From an uncultured Clostridia bacterium (GTDB lineage: Bacteria; Bacillota; Clostridia; Christensenellales; UBA1242): a stretch of DNA of 58,133 bases. The translations under genes were made by a program, and so were the position numbers. The notes under the pieces were generated by a model. It did no database searches. It was not told where the DNA came from and was given only the letters and a program-made list of their open reading frames with translations. This document shows positions 18,201 to 30,200 of this stretch, in pieces. The stretch lies in the NCBI GenBank assembly GCA_944381105.1, contig CALWJU010000017.1:1-58133 (forward strand), in the 5' to 3' direction. The stretch's first letter is position 1; each line of letters opens with the position of its first letter.

Positions 18201-21200
18201 ATACAATATCATTATTTCTGTCAAACACCTTGGTTACAGAAGATATAGTCAACGCCCTTCTCTCGATTGTAAGTTGTCCACTAGAAACTGCATCATCGAA
18301 ATTTGAGTTTTGTCCGAATGTAAAGACTAAATTTTCAAGATCATAGTTGCCTGCGTTTATTGCACTTGGATAAGATATTGTTATATTTTCAAGGGCTAAA
18401 CTATACAGCCATGAAGATATATTTGTTCTGTTTCCATCATCAAGAATATAAAGAGTAAGGCTAGATTCGCTTTCTCCCGTGCTTATCATCCATCTTCCGT
18501 TTTCAGCATCATATCTTGTAGTAAAAGTAGGTGCACTGCCATTATAAGTCATAGTAAGAGGACTATCAATTATCACTTCAAGAACATAGCCTGATTGATT
18601 AATTGAAAATACACAATCAGAAAGTGTAAAATTATAATTGCTATTTTCTGAATGTACGCTAGTAAAATCGTACTGACCAACATTTTCTCCCTCTTCTCTT
18701 GTCAATAAAACAGAAACAACTTCACTATTTGTATCTTCAAACATAGTTAAATTAAAGACAAATTCTGGATCTTGACTTCCAAATATCTTGCTTTGCAAAC
18801 TCTCTGGAATATCTTCCATTGTGATAGTATAGCCATAAGCTAGGATATCAATATTTGTTGAGAAAGATATGTCGTTAAATACATTTTCGTTAAGTCCCAA
18901 AGTCAATGTATATTGCCCAGCGTCTCTCAAATATTGATTGCTTATGCCACTCAAAGTAAAATAGTAATTTGAGGTATTTTGAGCATTAAGAATTTGATCA
19001 AGATTTACCTCTCCTATGTTTTCAAAATTTACTATTATTGAAGATGAATGGTCTGTATTTGCATATGTAAATTCTGTTTCGTTTAAAGATATTTGACCAA
19101 TGTCGATACGAGTAATTGAAATTGTAAATGTAAGATTTATAGATTGAGAAACATACCCTTCTCTGCTAGCAGTTATACGTAGTATGTATTGTCCATTTGA
19201 GGAAGTATTGGCAGGCACAGAAAAACTTTCACCTTGTGCATAGATCTCGCCATCTTTTAACCATGTATAAGTATAATCAATATCTGTTGTATTTATATTT
19301 GTAACACCTGTGCCAGTTACATTGTCAACGGATATCCCATCTGTCAAAGCACCATACTCTGCTTTTGCAGATCTAATTATAGTATCATTTTCTACTGTAA
19401 CATCAGCCTCAGGTATAGCAATTTCCCAAATGGCTGTAATCATAGAAGATGTTATATCTGCATTTTCACTTATTGTGATTTCATTACCATCACACTCAAT
19501 CATTGAATCTTGTGAACGCCATGATACAAACTCAAATCCTGTCCAATCTGGTTCAGTTGCAACGACTGTATTTCCAGCCTTTACATATAAATATCCTTGA
19601 TTACTGCCTTGATCTCCAAGGCTCATAAGTATAGCCTTATAATCAGTGAAAACTACATTTAACTGACTTTCTTCGCTAAATGTTTGGCTGAATGAATTTG
19701 ATGGTAAACTTGAAAGGCTATTTAAAATTCTCAGCAAGTCTGAATAAACTGAGGAATCAGTCCAACAAAGGATATCCATCTCGCCATCCACCATAAAATC
19801 AAATGTAACTTCAACATCCTGCGATACTATTATTTTTAGTGAGTTTGAACCGTTGCCTGTAAGCGAGAACACCAATTGACCATCAACCATAAAATTATAT
19901 GATTGTCCATCAATAGTCATACTTTCATTTTCAAAAGTAAAGGAATTGATAGTTAAATTATATGCGGTCAGATCACTTACAGTCTGTTCTTCAACATTTA
20001 AATATTGAACGTTAGCATTTATTTGATATGTATTGTCTAAATCAACAATTTCATAGCCACCAACAATTGTAAAAATAAAGTTTTCTTTTTTGTCCACACC
20101 ATTTAATTCTACGTCAAAATCAATTTCAAATTGATCTGCTGTCTGATAAAGTCCAATTTCTTCTGATAGTGTGGTAATACTCCTTAAAATCACATCGAAA
20201 TTCACATTCCACTCTTGTAGAGTGATTCCAACTTCACCCGTAACACTTTGTGTATTTCCATTATAAAATCCTTGTTCATCAAAGGTAAAGGTAATTGTTG
20301 CAGGCACGATGTCCGCTGTTACATCACTAACGGTATAACTATAAACATTACTATTAGGTACTCTTCTTAGGTTATTGTAGTTGTTTGCATTAAAGTTAGC
20401 GCCACTATCTCCATTTACAGAAAGATAATAGATGATTGAATAACCTTCTCCTACATTATATAAATCGGTATCATCTACAAACTCTATATAGTTGAGAACC
20501 AATTCGTTGATAGTGTTTCCGCCAGAGTAAGTTAAATAACCATATATATTTTCTTCGCTTGGATAGAAACTCATAGTGCCACTATAATAACTTGCCAAAT
20601 TAGATCCACTTGTAAGAATATTACTTCTTGCCAAATTTACACTGATAGTTGATCCCACATACGTATATGTCGCATTACCATCTAGGGATAGACTGTCTCG
20701 TAAAACAATTGTAAATGATAGCACTCCATTTATAACAGCATCTCTATAAAATAATTCTAAGTTAGATTGACTTTCAATTCTCTGTCCGTTTAGCGTATAG
20801 TAGAAATCTATGACTACATCTCCATTGAGAAGGGTATTGTTGATTGCAAGTGAAGTCTCATTATTTAGTGTTTGTATTGCTGTACTTGCAAGTTGTTGAA
20901 GATCTCCATTAAAGATAAGTCCACTTGTCGCTGTTGTAGATATTTGATTAATATAATTATTGTTTGATTGATAAATAGGTTTTAAGGTTAAATTGCTATC
21001 TGTTTTATATAAATTGTTTTGCACGTAATCTTCGCTAAATTGCCATACTCCATTAGTATAGGAAGCAAAAATTTCATTTCCACTGTAAAGATATGCAATA
21101 GTATATCCTTCTCTTTCAAAAGTTACACCATTAAACAGTGAAGATACATTTTGGTCATAACTTACATCAAAAGAAGTCTGTGATATATCTTCATATTGAG

Positions 21201-24200
21201 ATTCTTCTATTGTTAAAACATAGTCTTTTGCCTTGATTGAAATAGTAACAACAACATCCCCTACAATGTTACCTAATCTAAGAGTTGAAGAATTATCATA
21301 ATAAATCAAACTAACATTATCAGGATTGTCTATTATAGTATTTTCTAAATCAATTTCATAGCCTTCATCAAGATTAAATATAAAATCTCTATTTTGTCCA
21401 TATACAGCAGTTTCATTCCCTGTACCTCCCGAAATGTAATCTTGACCTGTATATCCATAAATTACACTATTTATTTTGTCTGAATTTGTAACCCCATCGT
21501 AAATGACAGAAATATTAAAGATGAGTCTATCCCAATTTGCAGTAAAGGTCATTTGTTGTTCTGTATTAGGATGGGCGGTTGTAAAGTATTGTCCTATATC
21601 TATTGATTCATTAAATTCGTTTAGCCAAGTATAGTTCATGCCATATATATAAGGAATAGGAAGATTTGTAATTATTTCTCCATACACATATTCACGAACA
21701 ATAGTCTCTTGACTTTCTTCGCCTTCTTCTATATTGTCTTGCCATATAGCGTCATCATTATTCTTTACAAAACTTATAGAATAAGTTACACCTTGCCATA
21801 CCGCATTTAAAGTAATGATTGTATCTGTTGTCGGCACTGCTCCGAGCAAATCAATTATTATTTCTTGTGTAGTCTGACTTAATAAATATTGTTTCTCTCC
21901 GTTTTGCCATCCAACTTGATTATATGTGCCAACAGTTGCAGTATAAATATCAATCAACTGTTCTATACTTATTTGACCATCACTGATCGTATAAACACCG
22001 CTTATTTCACCCTCGCTTTCATTTACACTGCTTTCAAGAGGCGTAGTATAAGTTGTATTAATTGTTATTTCAATTTCTTCCATTGAAATAGATATATTTA
22101 ACATGCCCTTTATTTGAAGAGAAAAACGTCCATCAGTTGATAAAGTTGGAGTAGTATCGCCAAAAAGATTTGCATATTCCTGACCTAATTCTAGTCCTGA
22201 CCATTTATACCAATCATCGCCTTGAATGTCAATTATCAAATTTTCATTATATTTTACATTATATACACCATCTTGCCCCTCAACAATATTTTTATTTGAT
22301 ATGCTATCCCTATAAACCGTTATGGTTGCATTACCAGAATTTTCTATTGTTAACGTTATATCTTCCTCTATCCAATGTGCAACAAAGGTATATCCCGTAA
22401 GATCATCTTGCAAAGGAGCGTAACCGAGATATTCTTTTATTCTTTCCCATATATTTGTTTGGTCGCTGATTTCTTCGTTAATAGTCCAATAATCAAAATC
22501 ATAAGAATTAGGTTGATCAACGTCTATCGTTGGCAAGTTTTCTTGACTTAATTGGCTGTAAGTCATAACTCTATTTGTTGTATTTATCCAATTGTCTGTA
22601 TCTGTTGATACTGAAATCCCTTCTGGGTTGTTGTAATCAAGTATAATTCTTATTTCAATTTCCTCTGTAACAATTGATATTGTCATATCGCCAGTTATAT
22701 TGGTTACATTAAATGAACCGACATTTGTGCTGTTTGCCTCTTGACTAACAATACCATTTTCCGATGAAAGAACTACACCCTCAAAAGTATATCCCTCATT
22801 TGCAGTTACCTCAATAGGTTGTGAGTTTAAAGAAGAATAGTATTCTACATATATAGTGGTTGTTGAAGGTGCTATTTTACTGTTATTTACTTCAATTGTG
22901 ATTTGGTATGTGTTTATTTGCCATATAACTTGTAATGTTACTCCGCTGAGCCCACTATCAACTGCATCTTGAAGAAATTCTTCTTTACCCGACATATTTG
23001 TTGAAAGTGTTTCTCCATTGTACAGCCAGCCTGTTTGAGTATATCCCTGCCTTGTAACAAAATAAGATTCATTTAAAAGAGTATTTATCAATTCATCGAC
23101 ATTCCCACTATATGGAAGTGATATTGATTGAGTATTGCTAAAACCCTGTCCATCTTGAACAAAATCATATGTATTATAATCTTTATTGAATACAAGTTCT
23201 GTATCTGTTATACTTCCAACTAAATTAGGATAACTTATCAAATAGTTAGAAGAATCGTCATTTTCGGCAAAAACTAAGTTAGTAATTTGTTTGTTTGTTC
23301 CCCACTCTGCATCAATATAATTACCAGATACAATTGTGATGACATCTCCATTCAATAGTCCACTTGAAATATAAGGACTTAAATTTGCGTTAACACTATG
23401 ATTTATATCAGACTCGTCTAACAGATTATCTCCATCATAAACTTTTGAAATTGAATGTGATGAGTTATTTATTGTAATCGAAATAGGGGTTATTTGTATA
23501 TCAAAATTTACAACAGTAGTATAACTTTGTCCAATCTCTCCGACTTCTTGTCCGAACGTATAGTTTGATGAGGTTAATATAATTTGTATTCCTCTTCTTC
23601 CTACTTCTAGGTATTCACCTGTCGAAAAAGAGGAGTAAGTAAATTGATAATTTGATATTGTTATATAACTATTACTAATAACTGTATTTTCTTGACCTTC
23701 AAAACTTACTGTTATTAATGAAAGTAGACGTGAAAGTTCCATACCGTCAAACAAATTACCATAGGCAAGAAGATATGTGTCAGTGCTTGCGGAAACATTC
23801 TCTTGTGAAGGTGTTATTGTCATTGTTTGACTGTTTTCAAGTATATAATTTGCATTGCTGATTTCGTCTAATTGTATATTGATTATTTGTTGTTGACCAA
23901 CAAGTTCGCTTGATGTTTGTCCACTTATACTAATCACATCTCCATCAACTATATTTCCTATCACAAAATCAACCGACTGCTCTGTTTCATCGTTCGAGAA
24001 AGTAAATAAATTACTTTGATCAAAAACTTTGGAAGCACTAGAAATAGTTATTGTTCTCTTTGTAACAACTATATTATTATACTGATTATTTACAGTATTT
24101 TGAGCAAAGTTAACACCATTCCACCCAGCACTTTCACCCTCATCTGATAAACTAACGCTAAAACTATAACTACCTACATTATCAGATATATTTCGATTTA

Positions 24201-27200
24201 TTTCAAAATTAAGGTACGCTGAATAAATTCGTCCTTGGTCAATTGGTATCTCTATTTCACTGCCACCAACAGAATAATAAAGTCTAAAACTTTGACTTAC
24301 CTCCTCATCGCCTGCCATTCCATAAAGTTCAAGATTGCCATCCTCAGAGTTTACTCTTACAGATATTGAAGAAAGTGCATAACCATTATAAATATAAGTT
24401 AGCGTTCCATCAAGTTCAATTAATAAATCGCTATCAGGCAACCCAATTACAAACTTTGAATCAATGCCATCAAAAATCATGTTGTAATTATTTAAGTCTG
24501 TTGAGTTTGCAAGTACAGCAGAGAGATAATCGTACTCACCTATTTCTTCACCGCTTTCACGTGTAAAATTAATTTCCAACTGGTCAGACACAAAAAGATT
24601 ATCTGTAATAGTTATAGTGTCTGTTATTGGATTTGGATCTTCTGTGCCTATCAATTTTGAAATAGAAATTTGTGAAGAATAGTCTGCAAGATTAAATTGA
24701 TACTTTCCTATTTCTATTGAAATTTCATTATATCCATTTTCAATTGAGAAGAAATTTGAATAATTGCTATCTAGTGTTATAGTAACTGTGTAAACACCAG
24801 CATTTACAATATCTTCGACATTTTGTGAGTTGTATCTGATTATAGTGTTCAGCCCATAACTTGCATTTCCTATCGCAATCAAATTGCTAAGTGTCGTATT
24901 TCCGCCTACAAGTTCGCCATTCAATCGAACACCAAGCATTATATCTTCTTTTCTGTCGCCATTATTAAATGTTAAGGTCTGGTCTACTTTTTCTATTCCA
25001 ACCTCGTTTAATGAAATACTTAAATTAATATTTACATCTCTTGATATGGCTTGTTGTCCTTGTGATACATTAGAATAAGTTAATGTTATTGTTAATGTAT
25101 ACTCTCCACTTAGTGTAGTAGGTACTCTTCCATTGCTGTCTGCAATAACAAACTCACCATCTACTGCATTAAATATAAGTTCTTCATCTCCATTTTTTGA
25201 TAGAACAAAGGAATATGTTCCTCCATTTAAAGAAGCATATGATATTATTTCATCTATATTAAGTTCTATCGAAGATAATGAAGCCAAAAAGTCAAATTCA
25301 TCATTTTCTATATTAAAATCAATATCAGTTAAAAGCCAATATGCTGTTAGAGATACCGGTTGTCCACCATCAATATTAGAAATAGAAGCATTATTATCTT
25401 GATATGAAATGGTAATATTGTTTGATAAATATGAATATCTATCAAAATCTATTCCGTTATAATCAATTGTTGGGTTTGCAAGTTGATAAGGTCCGTCAGA
25501 ATATGATAAATAAATCAATTGACTACCTTCGTTGTTCTCATTTACTCCGCCATTATAATTGATAGTTAATTTTACAATATCAGTAAGCACAGCAAAATAA
25601 GAAGTATCTTCCATGGCAGAAGAAATTACATATTCATTATATGGATCTCCTTGCGATGAATCAGAAAAATTGCTATCTAAGTCGCTTTCATAATCATTTA
25701 CGTTTGTGGATGTACCCCAAGACAAAGGAGTAAGATGAGATGCTCTACTATTCGATAAATCAATATAAATATTGAAAGATAAGCCATATCCTAACATACT
25801 ACGATTAATATATATAATAAGGTTGTTTGAGTTGTTGTTGATAATAGTAAACAATACCTGTCCATTAACCTGATGAGTATATTGGCTATCATTTATTTCT
25901 ACATTTTCACCATTTGCTATTACATTTCCTATATATAAAATATCTGTTTGACCATCATAAATTTCATCTAGTGTGTCGTTTAATTGTCCAGACGTCGCAG
26001 TAAAATAACGAGTTGAATAATTCAATTTAAGAGCAGAGGAAGGATCAAGTAAAGTAAACTCCCCTTCAAGTACATACTCAAAATAATCTTCCATATTATT
26101 TTCATACTGATTGCCGTTTATTGTCAGACCAACAATGTCAAAAACATCACCATTCTCCTCGCCTGTAAATGTGGTGTCGTCGGTTACACTTTCTCCAATA
26201 TAAATTATTTGATTTAAATTCCATTCAAAATATACTCGTCCTATCTGAAATGTTTGATTTGATCCATCATGAGCATATACAACCAATGTTTCATTATCAA
26301 AATAATACATTGATCTTTGACCAAAGTCAATAACAAATCTTGTCCTTACTATTGTTGCACCATTTTGATAATTGTAAGAATAAGAGCCACTATTATCAGT
26401 AATATTTTCAATGAGGTTAGCCCAATTAGTTGAACTATTAACACTAACTCCATTTATAGAATTAATTATAGAAAAATAACTATTATTGATTGTCAATATA
26501 AAATCTTTATTATTTCCAACACTAAAATCATTACCGCCTATCAAGTAGTTTCTAAACATACTTGCTACACTGTATAATTCACTGCTGTTTTCATCGAGTT
26601 CACTTCCGTCCCAACTGTATCTTATAAAGACATTACCATAATCGTTAACATTGCTATAACCCTCAGCCGACGTTGTAGGAACAAACTCGCTTGTACCATT
26701 ATAAGCGGATACAAAATTTCCAGTAAATTCCAAATCATTTTTATTCATTGTAAATGTCAAAGATTGAGAAATTACTTGATATGTACTATCGCTTGTATTA
26801 TACAAAGAGTCTCCAAGTTCGATATAGAAATAGATTGTGTAATTGCCACTTTCATATAGATTGTTAATATTAAATTCTGTTATGTTTTGATAAGTAGTCC
26901 TATTACCATTAAACTCAACCACAAAACCAAAAGAAACAATTTGTTCCCCGTTTGATAGAATAGTTCCTATTTCATCAAAATACACAATTTCATCATCTGC
27001 TGTTTGATCTAAATCTAAATTAAAATCGTTAATGCTACCAACAGTGATATCATGACTATTAAGTAAATAGAATGTTGGATTTTGTTCATCTATATCCTCT
27101 TTAAATTCAATATTCCCGCTTGCTGTTTGTTCATCAATCTTTGTCCAAATTGGAGAAATAGTAATGTTTCTTGTGTATAGATATTGCTCGGTTGGGTCGA

Positions 27201-30200
27201 AATTATAAAAATCTCCACTAAACTGATAGCCATTTCTTGAAATTTGTATAGCCCCTCCTTCTCCAAACAAGAAGTCTTCACTATTTTTATCAAACATAGT
27301 TGGTATGCTCTCGTAGGCTACTATAACATAGACACCATTTGAATCTTGTCCGTAATAATCTCCCTCTTCTAATATTACAACATCAAAATATTCAGAATTT
27401 TCAATGTAAACAAGATAAGCGCTACCATCTCTATCTGTGTCTATTCTTAAAAACTGTCTAATAGTTTCATCAGAGTCGAATTCATCTCCTAACAAACTAT
27501 CATAGATTAAGCCATCAAATATTATTGACGCATACTCACCTTCATCTATCTGACTGCTCTCGCTTCTATCATTAAATGAAACTGTAAATCCTATTGAATC
27601 AAAACCAGACATTGTACCGCTGCCTATTTCTGAAATAGCCACCCCATTTCTGTAAATAAAATAAGTACCGCCACCATCTTGAAGCCCACTTGGCAGAAAT
27701 CTTATTTCATCTCCTATTTGAAGAGCATTAGTCCGTGAAATAGAATTATCAATTAATATGTTGTAGTTAATTATTGTCCAAGTTGCAGTCAATTCAAGAT
27801 CTGCATGACGAGATGTAGGTTGTCCATTGTTGTTTGCATCAGAAAAACTAGACCATGATTCCATGTTCTCAAAAGATGTATTTCCAAATAAATTAGACCA
27901 ATTGGTACCTGTTATAGAGAAATTACCTTCCTCTGCTGTAATTTCTCTTTCTCCTATTAAATATGTCCAAACATCAAATAGATAGCCTTTGTTTCTAAAA
28001 GGACTCTTTAATGTTATTTGTTCTCCGTAAGTAAGAATATCAATAAGCGTATCATAGGAGTCATCGGTTGTTATTTCACCTTTTCCTTCTTCGCCAGCAT
28101 TATATGAAACATTCACACTTCGCAATTCAACTATGGCATAAACATTAATATTAAAAGTGCTATTATTTTGCCCACTCGTTAATGCCAGATATTCAGAAAT
28201 TAAACTATTTGATTGATAAATATCATTGTAATTACTCTGTGCCACAACATTTCCATTTTGTAAGTACCAACCTAATAAGTAATACTGAGTATGCAATTGA
28301 ATACTACCAAAAGAATTGCCATTAAGAATAACCTGACCATTGCTATATTCATATTGATATGTACCGTTATTTCCTATAAATATGTCATCTGTTATTTCCA
28401 ATACTTGATATGAAGAATTTACAATTCCAATTGCACTTATATTTATTTTTTTATAAGTGAATTCAAAATGAAATTCAAAATCATAAGTACCTGCTGTAAA
28501 AGTAAACTCCCACTCGCCTTCATTTGCCCTTGATGCATTTGTAGAATTTACAACAATCGCTTGAAAACCATTTCCACTAGTTCCAAGAGAATTATTTATA
28601 GATTGAGGAGTAAAGTTGTCTACATTCCCATATAAGATTTGCAAACCTAATTCGGTTAGGGTAAGGGTTACAGTGCCTTGTTGTCCATATACAAATTCAG
28701 TGTCAGAGAAAGATAGCTCAAACAAATTTTCAAGAAAATTTCTATGATCATCTCCTAAATATCTGTGATTCACATTGTCATCTATTATGTCAAACACAAA
28801 GTTTTCCCAACCTAATGTGTAACTTGCTTCTTCAACAATAAATCTGACAATAAAATCAACCCCATCATATGTTCCGTCGTATATTATATCAAATATATTT
28901 TCAGTAGCACTTAAAGGACTCCATGTATATGTATTTCCATTCTTTGTAAAACTATTTGCTACATTATAAGCAGTAAGTATACATTCGTATTCATTTGTGT
29001 TAAGATTTCTTCTATAAACCAACATTGTCGTTGGCGAATAATAACCATTTGTTGTAATAGATATAGCATCTGGGTTGTTGCCATTCGAATCTCTGACTGG
29101 GGCAAAATTAATAGCGCCAAGACCAACATCTGTGTTGTTTACATTTCCACTAATTCCAACCTGCATGTCATCTTGTCCGTCAAACGCTGAAAATTCATCG
29201 CCATTAAGTGTACCTACTTCAAACTGAAATCTTGCGTTTAGTCCACCTATCCCGACTGTAAGTGTTAAGTCTCCGTTTAAATTGTTAATGGTGGCGGTAA
29301 ATGTCATTTCTCTATAATATGTTGTTCCATTTACTGTAAGATTATTTCCACTACCTGTTCCTGTAAATATTATTGAACTTGAATTTGTATTATGGCTCAA
29401 AACATAATAACCAGACTCATCACTTACAAGAACTCTTAAATTTATAGTTTCTCCAAGTCTAGCACCTACTGTAAATTCTGCATCTTGCGTTGTTAATCCA
29501 TCGCCATAATACCAAGTAAATGAATTGTAATCTGCCTCGCTTAGTGCAGAGACATTTGTCTGTACAGTTATATCTTGCGAAACACGTCTAACTACAAAGT
29601 AAATATCACCAGTTGTTCCTACTAGGTTAGATATTGTAATTGTATAAATGCGTCTTTGCCTAGAAATGATTTCCCCGCTACCAGACTCGTTTCTTACAGT
29701 TCCTGTCGCTATAACTTGATTATACGAATCGTTATTCCTATTTGTTGTAGTATAAGGATCTCCATCCTCTCCTGTAAATTCAGAAAAGTTCAAATATACG
29801 CCACTTGTTGGATAATTCCCATTTTCTGTCTGATAAACATAATTACTATTACTTGAATAGATATTATTTTCGTCATCATCATTGATTACTAAACTGCTAC
29901 CATTTCCAGCAACTGCAATCTCATAACCAACTGCTAACATAAATGAAATAGTTACCTCATTATTTCTTCTATCATCATCAGAGATTATATTATTTACCGT
30001 ATATATTCCAGTGTCATTAAATCTATCTGAATCAAGCGTTCCACCTGTTACTTCTGGATGACTACCAGCCTCCCCTGAGGTGTTAGTCAATGCTCCTACT
30101 ACATCTCCGTAATCAAATCCACCAATTTGATAATCAGTATTATCTAATAAAAATCGAAAATTAAAACTTCTATTTGTATATGGTACCCAAGTAATTGTTA